From: Verrucomicrobiia bacterium
GTDB lineage: Bacteria; Verrucomicrobiota; Verrucomicrobiia; Opitutales; Cerasicoccaceae
Assembly (NCBI GenBank): GCA_030432235.1
Contig: JAUIHT010000005.1
Location: 62,001 to 126,000 of the forward strand
Reading direction: 5' to 3'
DNA: 64,000 nt
Shown here: piece by piece, positions 55,912 through 64,000 of the stretch
How the letters are laid out: the number at the start of each line of letters is the position of its first letter
How positions within the stretch are numbered: the stretch's first letter is position 1
The notes under the pieces: generated by a model
Seen by the model: only the letters and a program-made list of their open reading frames with translations
What the model was told of the DNA's origin: nothing
Databases searched by the model: none
Program-made: the position numbers and the translations under genes

Positions 55912-57360
55912 TCAGCGTCGTGGCGTTCCCAGCCACGAACCGTAGACCGGGTTGGGCAGGAGAAAGTATTTTCGGCCGAACTCGCTAAAGAATGATGCGT
56001 CTTCGGCGGCAGGCGGGTCCTGGCTCATGCCGGGGAAGTCGTAGATATTATCGCCGACAAACATGACCAGGCGTAGCGGCGGCAGACCGGTTTCTCCCTT
56101 TTCCAGGATGTCCCAGCGCGGTGTTTTGTCGCTGGTGTCACTTTTGAGCAGCACGACGTCCACATACATGCCAAGGCTCCTTAGATTGGCCTCCGTTGCT
56201 GCCTGGACCTTTACGCTGCGGTTGGATACCACCGCGACCACGCCACCGAGGGCTTTGACGCGCTGGACGAACTCCGTGGCACCGGGGACGGCAGGGGCTT
56301 CCGCGCGACGGCACCAGGCGTGCCAATCCTCAACGTTGAATTTTTTGCCCGCTCGCTCCTTGGCTTCCAGGGAATTGTCCAGCAGGGTTTCATCGGCATC
56401 GATAGCCACGGTCCAGTTCCCGCTCAGCTCGCCTGCGGCCTTCATGTCGTCGAGTCTGCGCGTGGCATCGGCGTAGACCTGGTGGCAGAGGGCCGTATAC
56501 TCGGCTGAATTGCGTACCCAGTGCAGGCCGTTGGGCATATTGGACCAGACTTCTGTGTCGCCCAGCGCGTAGTTGAGTGTCAAGGCGAGACGCAGGCCGG
56601 CCTGCAAGAGCCGTTGCTCGACCAGAGAGGTGTTGTCAAAAATGTAACGGTAGGTGCCCGAAGCGCCGTCCCCGGGCGGTGTGTAGGCTTGCACGGCGCA
56701 AGCCCGTGATTCCTCCAGCCAGAGCATGGGCTCGGGTTCTGGCCCTGATTCGATTTCCACCGTGACCATGCGCTGGATGGCGTCTGACAGCTCGGTGTAG
56801 GAAAGCTTGGTGGCATCGATGATTTCACTGTCCCAGATGCGGTGCAGGTTGGTTTCTTCACCGAACCAAGTACACTTGATGGAGTTGCCCCCGCGGTCCT
56901 CCGCCCGGCCTGCATGTAGTGGCTGGTGAATATCGCCCACCAGATGGACAATCCACTTCAGGGCGACTGCTTTATCCTCGATTGAAGTACCCGGATCGCG
57001 CAGCACCGCGATGAAGTCGTTGATCTTCGCATAGACATCGCCGGCGGGGTTTGCCGTACTCTCGTCGTAGGCCATGCCGTCGGGAACATTGACGTAGTGC
57101 CAGGGCGCAGAAAAACCCCAGGCCGGGTCGGAGCGGATCCAATCGGGCCAGTTGGCAACGTCCACCAGTGTCTCGGGGCCGATGATGGCCTGCACGGCCG
57201 CTTCGGCTTGCGGAGTCAGGTTTTCCTCCGCAATGAGCGCGATGACGCGATGGCCGGTCGCTCCCCAGCCAAATGCATGGACGGGCAACAGCAGGGCAAG
57301 GCAAAGCGCCCAGCGGAGGCGACAGTTTCGGAAGGATACGGTTATGGGTTGCGGATTCAT
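55912..57360 (-). CDS. Secreted P1-type nuclease fused to HAD acid phosphatase
   Basis: About 482 residues. The signal peptide ends HAFG|W, so mature residue 1 would be Trp32, which in P1/S1 nucleases ligates zinc through its N-terminus. The nine ligand positions are all present: W32, H37, D73, H88, H139, D143, H149, H173 and D177, with spacing identical to P1. From about residue 283 a class B/P4-type HAD phosphatase follows, with motif I DADET at 321-325, VVSNRS, and VMFVGDNIYDFPG. One protein could thus cut single-stranded nucleic acid to 5'-nucleotides and then dephosphorylate them. Start at 57360 is set by the signal peptide. Confidence 0.92.
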   Translation of the reverse strand: MNPQPITVSFRNCRLRWALCLALLLPVHAFGWGATGHRVIALIAEENLTPQAEAAVQAIIGPETLVDVANWPDWIRSDPAWGFSAPWHYVNVPDGMAYDESTANPAGDVYAKINDFIAVLRDPGTSIEDKAVALKWIVHLVGDIHQPLHAGRAEDRGGNSIKCTWFGEETNLHRIWDSEIIDATKLSYTELSDAIQRMVTVEIESGPEPEPMLWLEESRACAVQAYTPPGDGASGTYRYIFDNTSLVEQRLLQAGLRLALTLNYALGDTEVWSNMPNGLHWVRNSAEYTALCHQVYADATRRLDDMKAAGELSGNWTVAIDADETLLDNSLEAKERAGKKFNVEDWHAWCRRAEAPAVPGATEFVQRVKALGGVVAVVSNRSVKVQAATEANLRSLGMYVDVVLLKSDTSDKTPRWDILEKGETGLPPLRLVMFVGDNIYDFPGMSQDPPAAEDASFFSEFGRKYFLLPNPVYGSWLGTPRR

Positions 57361-57514
57361 GCGATGACTGAGGCGAGCAGACTGGGCTAGGCTGCTTTCC
57401 ATGCCGGGTCAAGCCGAGTAGAGCAGTCTCGGTGCCTATTGGGGGAGTTTTGGCTTGGAATTTGCACAATAGACAGAGACATAAAGGGTTGTCATAAGAC
57501 AGGCTTTCACCGCC

Positions 57515-58405
57515 ATGAAGCTCTCCATCGATCACAAAACACACTACCGCTACGACGCACCAGTCAGCTATGGCGACCACGCGCTCTACCTACGTCCGCG
57601 TGAGGGCCTGGGGCTGCGGGTGGAAAGCTTCTCCCTCGAAACCTCGCTTGCCTCCAAGGTTCGCTGGGTGCGTGACTGCTTTAACAACGTGGTGGCGGTG
57701 GCGAACTTCGGCTTGGTCGAAAGCGCGGAGCTGGACTTCCATTGCTGCATGACCATCGAGGTGGACGAGGAAAATCCTTTCGATTTCATCCTCGATTCCC
57801 GGGCCACGGCTTTCCCATTTGCCTACAACGAACGCGAGCGCAGCGCCCTGCAGCCCTACCTGGAGTCCGTCGTTTCACCCGGAGCCGGTAAGGCGCTGGA
57901 CTGGTTTTTCCACGCTGTAGAGAACCCCAACGGCTCGCCGGATTGCATCGGCTTCCTCCTCGATATCAACTCCGCCGTGTGTCGGGACATCAACTATGAG
58001 CGACGCGACGACGAGGGTACGCAGACGCCTGACGAAACCCTGGAGCTCAAAAAGGGCTCATGTCGTGACATGGCGCAGCTTTTCATCTCGGTCTGCCGCC
58101 AGCTCGGCCTGGCTGCGCGCTTTGTCAGCGGTTACCTCTACGTGCCACCCGAGGCCGACGGCTCGGAGGCAATCGACAACCGTGCGGCAGGCTCCATGCA
58201 TGCCTGGGCCGAGATTTACCTGCCCGGCGCCGGCTGGAAGGGGTTTGATCCGACCAACGGTGTGCTGGCCAACCACCTGTATCTTCCCACGGCGGTGGCC
58301 AACCAGCCGGAGTGGGTCAATCCCATTCAGGGAAAATACTTTCAAAAGAGCCGCGTGGCATCACACTTGCAGGTAGACCTTAACATCAAAGAGATAAACG
58401 CGTGA
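57515..58405 (+). CDS. Transglutaminase-like protein 2
   Basis: A 296-residue protein with the same layout as the first transglutaminase: an N-terminal domain beginning MKLSIDHKTHYRYDAPVSYG and a core triad C183 (GSCRDMAQL), H229 (SMHAWAEIYLPGAG) and D245 (GFDPTNG). Its stop overlaps the GTG start of the DUF2126 gene (GTGA), so the two are translationally coupled. In many bacteria this pair is a single fused protein, which indicates that they act together. Confidence 0.9.
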   Translation: MKLSIDHKTHYRYDAPVSYGDHALYLRPREGLGLRVESFSLETSLASKVRWVRDCFNNVVAVANFGLVESAELDFHCCMTIEVDEENPFDFILDSRATAFPFAYNERERSALQPYLESVVSPGAGKALDWFFHAVENPNGSPDCIGFLLDINSAVCRDINYERRDDEGTQTPDETLELKKGSCRDMAQLFISVCRQLGLAARFVSGYLYVPPEADGSEAIDNRAAGSMHAWAEIYLPGAGWKGFDPTNGVLANHLYLPTAVANQPEWVNPIQGKYFQKSRVASHLQVDLNIKEINA

Positions 58406-60501
58406 TACCCGAAGTAGCCAAAGCCGCCGAGGCCGTCGAGGCCATCATCAACAAAGAGGGCATGTGCCTGACCATGGGTGGCGAGCCTACCTTCATCCCG
58501 GAGCGTCCTCAGGGAGCGGAGTGGAATAACGCCGCCATGGGCCCGCAAAAGCTCGGCTACGCGCGCCGCCTGGCCGGACGTTTCCTGCAGATGCTGTATC
58601 CCGGCGGACTGGTCATGCAGATATTTGGCAAGCAGTATCCCAACGAGCCTCTGCCGCGCTGGGTCATGCTTAGCCTCGCTCGCAAGGACGGCGAAGTCCT
58701 TTGGTCCGAGCCTAAACGTCTGCTGCTCGACGACGCCGAGGGCCGCAACAAGCCTGCCCGGGCGAAAGCCGTCATGGCCGCGATTGCCGAGGAGCTGGGT
58801 TTTCCCGAACACGTGTTGCCCTGCCGCGAAAAGGGATTCAAAGGCGCGCGCGGCTATGTGTTGCCGTTGGACTTCGAGGACGGCGAATGGATTAGCGAGG
58901 CCTGGCCGTGGACTGCGCGCAAGGCCGTACCGCTCTTCGCCGGGGACAGCCCGGTAGGCCTGCGACTGCCTCTTGGCGACCTGCCGGAAAAAGCCATGCG
59001 CCGCGCCTTGACGGTCGAGGTGACCAAGGGAGTGCTCAAGATATTTATCCCACCGCTCACCTGGGAGGGTTTTAATCTACTGATCGCGGTGTGTCGGAAT
59101 GTGGCCAAGCGTTTGCGCCTGCGCGACATCGTTTTCTGCGGTTATCGGCCCTACGAGACCGGCGGGCAAATGGCCGACATCGGTTGTGCTGCCGACCCCG
59201 GCGTGCTGGAGATCAATTTGCCGCCCACAGCCAATTGGGACGACTACAAGAAACTCATCGAGCAGGTTTCCGCCGCGGCGGGTGCCGAGGGGTTGCAGAC
59301 GCTCAAGCTGCACCTCAACGGCGCCGTGCACGGCAGCGGTGGTGGCAGTCACATGATTTTTGGCGGCCCCAGCCTGGAGGAAAATCCGTTCCTGAAACGA
59401 CCGGTCATCATCGCGCGCATGATTCGCTACTGGCAGCATCATCCGGCGCTGGCGTACTTTTTCACCGGACAATATGTCGGTCCCGGTTCGCAGGCTCCGC
59501 GCGCCGACGAGACCCTGACCGCCAAGCTCTACGAACTGGAAACGGCCTGCATCGGCGTCGAGGCCGTCGAGGGCTGGACGGACAAGGCTTACCTGGATCG
59601 TCTTTTCCGCAACCTCATGACGGACAGCGCAGGCAATACCCACCGTGCCGAAATCTGCCTCGACAAGTTCCAGAACCTGGGCGCGCCCAACGGCGAGCTG
59701 GGGCTGGTCGAGCTGCGCGCCTTCGAAACCGTGCCCGAGGCAAGTCAGCAGGCCTTGGTTGTGCTCTTCATCCGCGCCATCATTGCACGTCTGATGCAGG
59801 AATCTTTCACCGAGCCGCTGGTGCGTTTTGGAGCGAAACGGAACGACACCTACATGCTGCCGCACGGCCTCTGGCACGATCTGGAAAACATCTGCGCCGA
59901 TCTCAACGCCCATGGCATTCCGTTTCAACTCGACTGGCTGCGGCCCATCTTCGAGTTCCGTTTTCCGGTGCTGGGCACGATTGAGCTACCTAGTGGGACG
60001 GTCGTGCTACGGCAGGCCCTTGAGCCCTGGCCGCTCATGGCCGAGGTCGCTGACGCGGGCTTCACCTCGCGCGTGGTGGACAACTCCACCGACCGCGTCG
60101 AGTTGTCCGTCAGCGATCCCAAACTCCTCGACGACTTCGCTGTGACGGTGAACGGCTACGCGCTGGCTTTCCGTGAGCATGGCGATACATTCGCCGCCGG
60201 CATTCGCTACAAATGCGCCAACGGCTGGCCCGCGCTGCACCCGCACATCCCGAACCAGTCACCCATCCGCCTCGAATGCGTGGAAAAGACCACCGGGAAA
60301 TGTGTCGGCGGCGCCGATTATTACTACTGGAATCCCGAGGCAGCCGTCTACGACGGTGCGCCCGCCAATGTGGAGGAAGCGCTCAAGCGACGCAAAGCCC
60401 GCTGGAAGCCTTACACCCCGAGCGAGGAGAAGCGCACCCTTAAGAAACCCACGTACAGCGAGGAGAATTTCGATACCCTCGACCTGCGTCGCCATTTCTG
60501 A
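58402..60501 (+). CDS. DUF2126 protein, partner of the transglutaminase
   Basis: A 699-residue cytoplasmic protein belonging to DUF2126, usually the C-terminal two-thirds of proteins of about 1,100 residues that start with a transglutaminase domain. Conserved segments include LTMGGEPTFIPERPQGAEWN, YPGGLVMQIFGKQYPNEPLPRW, GAVHGSGGGSHMIFGGPS and RPVIIARMIRYWQHHPALAYFFTGQYVGPGSQAPR. The first part resembles glutamate-cysteine-ligase-like or ATP-grasp-type peptide-bond-forming folds, but its reaction is not established. GTG is used as the start codon; ATG starts further in would lose conserved residues. Confidence 0.85.
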   Translation: MIPEVAKAAEAVEAIINKEGMCLTMGGEPTFIPERPQGAEWNNAAMGPQKLGYARRLAGRFLQMLYPGGLVMQIFGKQYPNEPLPRWVMLSLARKDGEVLWSEPKRLLLDDAEGRNKPARAKAVMAAIAEELGFPEHVLPCREKGFKGARGYVLPLDFEDGEWISEAWPWTARKAVPLFAGDSPVGLRLPLGDLPEKAMRRALTVEVTKGVLKIFIPPLTWEGFNLLIAVCRNVAKRLRLRDIVFCGYRPYETGGQMADIGCAADPGVLEINLPPTANWDDYKKLIEQVSAAAGAEGLQTLKLHLNGAVHGSGGGSHMIFGGPSLEENPFLKRPVIIARMIRYWQHHPALAYFFTGQYVGPGSQAPRADETLTAKLYELETACIGVEAVEGWTDKAYLDRLFRNLMTDSAGNTHRAEICLDKFQNLGAPNGELGLVELRAFETVPEASQQALVVLFIRAIIARLMQESFTEPLVRFGAKRNDTYMLPHGLWHDLENICADLNAHGIPFQLDWLRPIFEFRFPVLGTIELPSGTVVLRQALEPWPLMAEVADAGFTSRVVDNSTDRVELSVSDPKLLDDFAVTVNGYALAFREHGDTFAAGIRYKCANGWPALHPHIPNQSPIRLECVEKTTGKCVGGADYYYWNPEAAVYDGAPANVEEALKRRKARWKPYTPSEEKRTLKKPTYSEENFDTLDLRRHF

Positions 60502-60509
60502 TTTTTTAT

Positions 60510-60572
60510 TCTCACTCAAAGGCGCTAAGCATTTCATAAATAGTCTTTGCGCTTTTGCGTCTTGGCGTGAGA
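60510..60572. repeat. Inverted short-period repeat before the binding-protein gene
   Basis: TCTCACTCAAAGGCGCTAAGC (60510-60530) is inverted and diverged at 60544-60572, which reads TCTTTGCGCTTTTGCGTCTT then GGCGTGAGA, a 7-8 nt periodic sequence. The right arm ends 11 bases before the ATG at 60584. Confidence 0.55.
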
Positions 60573-60583
60573 TACTTTTCATT

Positions 60584-62209
60584 ATGCGCACACTCATTGT
60601 TCGTTCAGGGATTCTTGCGTGGTGTGTTGTGCTTATTTTGACCGGCTGCGGTGAGCGTGTGACGCCGGTGGAAATCGCCAACGAGGAGCAAATCCTTCTC
60701 AAAGGCAATGGAGCGGAGGTCGCCACGCTCGACATGCACCTGGCCACGGGCGTGACCGAGTACAAGGTGCTGACCGCGCTCTTCGAAGGGCTCATGCGGC
60801 CCAACCCGAAGACTGTTGCTCCGGTGGAGCCCGCCGTGGCCGAACGCTACGAGATGAGCGAGGGCGGCACCCGCTACACGTTTTATCTGCGCGAAAACGC
60901 CCGGTGGTCCAACGGAGACCCCGTCACCGCTCACGACTTCGTCTTCGCGTATCAGCGTATCCTCTCACCCAAGCTGGCCGGCGAGTACGCTTACATGTTG
61001 TATCCCATGGTAAATGCCGAGGCTTACAACAAAGGCGAGATCACGGACTTTTCGAAAGTCGGAGTGAAGGCCCTCGATGACCGCACGCTGCAAATCGACC
61101 TGCAGTCGCCCACGCCGTACTTTCTCTCGCTACTCATCCACTACACCTGGTGGCCGGTGCATCCACCGACAATCCTTGCGCATGGGGACATCGACACGCG
61201 TGATTCCAAGTGGACGCGCCCCGGCAATATGGTCTCCAACGGACCCTTCACGCTTGAACGCTGGAGCATGAACGACGTCCTCGTGACCAGGAAAAACCCA
61301 CTCTACTGGGATGCCGACAACGTGAAGCTCAATGGCGTAAACTTCCTGCCCATCGACAACCTCAACACCGAGGAACGTGCCTTTCGCGCGGGGCAAATCC
61401 ACATCACCGAATCCATCCCGCTCTCGAAAATCGACAGCTACAAGGCCCGCAACGATCCCGCACTGAAAATCAATCCGTACCTCGGTATCTACTACTACCT
61501 GCTCAACACCAGTCACGCACCGTTGGACAAACCCAAGGTGCGCAAAGCGCTTTCACTGGCACTGGACCGCCAGATGATTTGCGATCAAATCCTGCGTGGT
61601 GGGCAGTCTCCGGCCTTCCACTTCACGCCGCCTGACACCGCTGGCTATACCACGGAGTTCAAGCTGACCGAGAACGTGGCCGAGGCTCGCAAGCTCCTGG
61701 CCGAGGCGGGATACCCGAACGGTAAAGGGTTTCCCACGCTGGAGATTCTCTACAACACCTCCGAGAGCCACAAGCTCATCGCCGAAGCCATCCAGCAGAT
61801 GTGGCGCAAAAATCTCGGCATCGACGTCGCACTCATCAATCAGGACTGGAAAGTTTACCTGCAGTCACGTCGCGAGGGCACTTTCGACATCGCCCGTGCC
61901 GCCTGGATTGGTGACTTCAACGACCCGGTCACTTTTCTCGAATTGATGCAGACGGACTCCGGCAACAACCATTCGCGTTGGGGCTCGGAGAAGTTCGACG
62001 CTTTGTTAGCCAAAGCTTCCAAAACGCAGGACCAGAAGGAGCGCTATGCCATCCTGCAACAGGCAGAGGCCCTCATGCTTGAAGAGCAGCCGGTCATCCC
62101 CATCTACTTCTACATGAGCGCCTACCTCGTCAATCCGGCGGTCAAGGGCTGGTATCCCAACATCATGGACGAGCATCCCTACTGGGCCGTCTGGCTGGAG
62201 GAGGATTAA
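60584..62209 (+). CDS. oppA: Oligopeptide ABC transporter substrate-binding lipoprotein
   Basis: About 541 residues. The lipobox LTGC ends at Cys22 of the signal peptide. The mature protein is an SBP_bac_5 family binding protein: LDMHLATGVTEYKVLTALFEGL, YTFYLRENARWSNGDPVTAHDFVF, VRKALSLALDRQMICDQIL and the closing WAV. It captures peptides or similar solutes in the periplasm. The OppBCDF permease and ATPase genes are not in the window. The stop overlaps that of the convergent deacetylase-like gene. Earlier in-frame starts would lie inside the DUF2126 gene. Confidence 0.92.
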   Translation: MRTLIVRSGILAWCVVLILTGCGERVTPVEIANEEQILLKGNGAEVATLDMHLATGVTEYKVLTALFEGLMRPNPKTVAPVEPAVAERYEMSEGGTRYTFYLRENARWSNGDPVTAHDFVFAYQRILSPKLAGEYAYMLYPMVNAEAYNKGEITDFSKVGVKALDDRTLQIDLQSPTPYFLSLLIHYTWWPVHPPTILAHGDIDTRDSKWTRPGNMVSNGPFTLERWSMNDVLVTRKNPLYWDADNVKLNGVNFLPIDNLNTEERAFRAGQIHITESIPLSKIDSYKARNDPALKINPYLGIYYYLLNTSHAPLDKPKVRKALSLALDRQMICDQILRGGQSPAFHFTPPDTAGYTTEFKLTENVAEARKLLAEAGYPNGKGFPTLEILYNTSESHKLIAEAIQQMWRKNLGIDVALINQDWKVYLQSRREGTFDIARAAWIGDFNDPVTFLELMQTDSGNNHSRWGSEKFDALLAKASKTQDQKERYAILQQAEALMLEEQPVIPIYFYMSAYLVNPAVKGWYPNIMDEHPYWAVWLEED

Positions 62210-63054
62210 TTGACGGCGCTTTTCGCTGGCAGGCGTTCGGTCAGCTCCGTGATGGTGATGAACTCAGCCTTCTGCGCCTGTAGGAAATCGACGACCTTCA
62301 CAAACTCTTCCCACTGATGGTCGTTCCAATTATGAGGATGGCCCTGCAGCACATAATAGGGACGTCCACGATTGGTGGCATAGTTTTTCACGAACGCTTC
62401 GTAGTTGGGCTTCAGGACCGGCGTTTCCAGGTTGGGCTTACGCGGGTCAGACAGGACGGTCAGGCCTTCCACTTCGTGCCCGGGACCGTAAACCCAGATG
62501 TTGATGTCGGGGTCTTCCTGCAAGGCCTTTGCCGTGTCCGCATCGAATGCGTTAAAGGGGGCGCCAAAAGCGGTGAAGACAAAGCCCAGGTTTTCCCTGG
62601 CCAGTTGCTGTCCCCGCGTAATGTGATCTTGCTGGTGCTCGTAACCTGAGTTCTTGAACTCAAAGACGGGCTCACCGTCTTCCTCCCAGCGTTTGTGATC
62701 CAGGCCGTGGTGCCAAAACTCCACCGTGCCTTCGTCGTGCTCTTTGCGAATCCATTCGCGGTAGGCCTCGGCCTCGGGCGTATCCTTGTCGAGCCCTGTG
62801 GTAATGATACCGAAGGTGACCTTGATGCCGCGCTCGCGGGCGAAATCCGCTACTTTTTGCCAGGCTTGCGGCTTGTTCCAGGCAACGCAGAGGTCGTCGA
62901 GCTTGAGTACGACCAGTGGAGGCTCTTTGCCGTTGTAGGGGTCGGCCTCGATGATGGCGAGGGATTCCTCGAGAGTCTTGGGCTCTGCACTGGCGAAATT
63001 CATCATAAAAATAGCAAGGGCAATCGCGAACAGGAAGGTGAGGGGGCTTTTCAT
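62206..63054 (-). CDS. Secreted polysaccharide deacetylase-like protein
   Basis: About 282 residues from the MKSPLTFLFAI start, with a signal peptide ending FASAEP. The NodB-like TIM barrel is recognisable: LKLDDLCVAW carries the catalytic Asp pair, EFWHHGLDHKRW the metal-binding histidines, and GAPFNAFDADT and VLQGHPHNWNDHQW the later motifs. It may deacetylate or deglycosylate a surface glycan. It is exported and converges with oppA, sharing TTAA at both stops. Longer starts would add residues before an already complete signal peptide. Confidence 0.8.
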   Translation of the reverse strand: MKSPLTFLFAIALAIFMMNFASAEPKTLEESLAIIEADPYNGKEPPLVVLKLDDLCVAWNKPQAWQKVADFARERGIKVTFGIITTGLDKDTPEAEAYREWIRKEHDEGTVEFWHHGLDHKRWEEDGEPVFEFKNSGYEHQQDHITRGQQLARENLGFVFTAFGAPFNAFDADTAKALQEDPDINIWVYGPGHEVEGLTVLSDPRKPNLETPVLKPNYEAFVKNYATNRGRPYYVLQGHPHNWNDHQWEEFVKVVDFLQAQKAEFITITELTERLPAKSAVN

Positions 63055-63341
63055 CAGTACGGGATTAAGTTGCCGACACTCAATAGCGTTGGCAGCCAGC
63101 ACATGGCGAACGCTTTGTGCTCCCTGACAGGAGATAACAAAAGGCGGTCGGCAAAAAGAATCACGGTATCATGGATTAATGTCCCTATGGGCCTTTATAT
63201 TCAAAAGGAAACAGGCAATATGCCTCAGGCCGTAAGACCGTCTCATAAGATTATGATATCTAATTTGTTACGTGAATTAAATTCAGTTAATCAGGCTATT
63301 GGAAGTTGACCTCAATTAGGTAACTTTCTTTAGTATCGAAT

Positions 63342-64000
63342 ATGACTGCTACTTCTTACAGAGATCGTATTGCTTCACGCAAGTCACGCCTGCGCGGTGG
63401 CTCTATGACCGGTGCCGCTGTCGCGATAGGAGCCATTGCCAGCACGGCGCAGGCTGCCATCACCTACCATGAGACTCCCGGCGTCAGCTCATCCGATGCC
63501 GTTGGGGTCAATCCATTGACCGGGCAGGCGGCGGTCCTTCCTTTTAATCCTCCCTTTGTCTCCTCGACTTACCCGATTGCCTTCTGGTCCTCCGGTGGAT
63601 TCAGTGACTCGGGCTTCAGCAACGGGGATGACTCATCCAGCATTCATGCCTCAGCACTACCGGTAGGGAGCATGGTGGATGGTAATCTCTCATATGTGAC
63701 GGGGAATTATTTATCACTCGGAAGCGCACCCTCGCAGTTTTATGTCGCGTTTCGCTATCAGAACCAGGGTGTCGGCAACGACGAGACCTACTACGGCTAC
63801 GTCGAACTGGAGAAATCCGGGGCGACCTACACGATGATCGGTTATGCCATCAGTGATACCGATGGTGAGTCCCTGACGACGCAATCCGTCGTGCCCGAGC
63901 CATCGACCTATGCACTTGGTTTCGGGGCGCTAGTACTTGCTGGATTTGTTTGCTACAAACGGTACAAAGGGCGTATCGCGTCGCTGCTGTCAGGCGCCTA
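63342..64000 (+). CDS. PEP-CTERM sorting-domain protein, 3' end at the window edge
   Basis: At least 219 residues; the stop codon would fall just past position 64000. The signal peptide has an unusually long basic N-region (YRDRIASRKSRLRGGS) before the hydrophobic segment (AAVAIGAIASTAQA). The body is Ser/Gly-rich with aromatic beta strands. The C-terminal sorting signal is complete: VPEPS begins at residue 184, then a hydrophobic helix (LGFGALVLAGFVCY) and the basic stretch KRYKGR, followed by a short extra tail (IASLLSGA). Exosortase processing is expected by analogy. Confidence 0.8.
   Translation, partial: MTATSYRDRIASRKSRLRGGSMTGAAVAIGAIASTAQAAITYHETPGVSSSDAVGVNPLTGQAAVLPFNPPFVSSTYPIAFWSSGGFSDSGFSNGDDSSSIHASALPVGSMVDGNLSYVTGNYLSLGSAPSQFYVAFRYQNQGVGNDETYYGYVELEKSGATYTMIGYAISDTDGESLTTQSVVPEPSTYALGFGALVLAGFVCYKRYKGRIASLLSGA

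Noticed and set aside
63187-63309. A 40-codon plus-strand frame before the final PEP-CTERM gene
   Set aside because: No ribosome-binding site and no recognisable feature. It lies in the upstream region of the PEP-CTERM gene and I cannot separate it from chance.

Overview
The window reads as a chromosomal segment of a GC-rich, Gram-negative bacterium of the Verrucomicrobiota, most likely the Opitutae/Puniceicoccales side. This is inferred from two PEP-CTERM proteins, a DcaP-like porin, a VWA/HEAT/DUF4159 operon, a ResB/CcsA cytochrome system, a large secreted phosphatase with a Trp-rich C-terminus, and hairpin-type intergenic repeats. No 16S gene is visible, so the phylum call is inference. 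The content is mostly housekeeping: no phage, transposase, integrase or CRISPR array was seen.

Layout. 1-468: a consensus promoter fires leftward off the window edge, with a boxA-like site downstream, possibly an rRNA leader. 0.5-4.9 kb: a small secreted protein, a hairpin-repeat array, valS carrying unusual insertions, and tRNA-Gln. 4.9-9.8 kb (minus): a coupled VWA, HEAT-repeat and DUF4159 operon. 9.9-16.2 kb: a surface-glycan cluster of two methyltransferases, a triple glycosyltransferase and a Wzt-like ATPase. 16.4-23 kb (minus): a PEP-CTERM protein and a 1911-residue extracellular phosphatase. 23.3-29.1 kb: ffh, a TPR-like protein, hpt, sufE, a response regulator and a GlcD-like oxidase. 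29.1-35.3 kb (minus): porin, lipoprotein, resB, ccsA and three small lipoproteins. 35.5-39.3 kb: a P-type H+-ATPase, an OmpR-type regulator and bcp. 39.5-42.9 kb: hisG followed by aguB, a methyltransferase and aguA, the agmatine-to-putrescine steps. 43-50.4 kb: a 48-residue membrane protein, ligA lacking zinc-finger cysteines, vanZ-like and glycosyltransferase genes, nnr, dprA and a HAD phosphatase. 50.6-54.9 kb: accB, accC, two Asp23-family genes, thiE and yjbQ. 55-60.5 kb: two transglutaminases and a DUF2126 protein around a P1 nuclease-phosphatase fusion. 60.5-64 kb: an oligopeptide-binding lipoprotein, a polysaccharide deacetylase-like protein and a PEP-CTERM gene cut by the window edge.

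The strongest non-gene signal is a population of short arrays with a 7-nt period. They differ in sequence from site to site, often occur as inverted pairs around a short core, and repeatedly sit directly in front of start codons (valS, a methyltransferase, ligA, a glycosyltransferase, nnr). Two such arrays lie in frame inside valS. Phosphate and nucleotide scavenging is a second theme: a secreted 5'-nucleotidase chimera, a nuclease-phosphatase fusion, hpt, and a Pho-box-like repeat upstream of the 48-residue membrane protein. Several starts were moved downstream of the longest possible open frame on the basis of family N-termini, signal peptides or stop/start overlaps.
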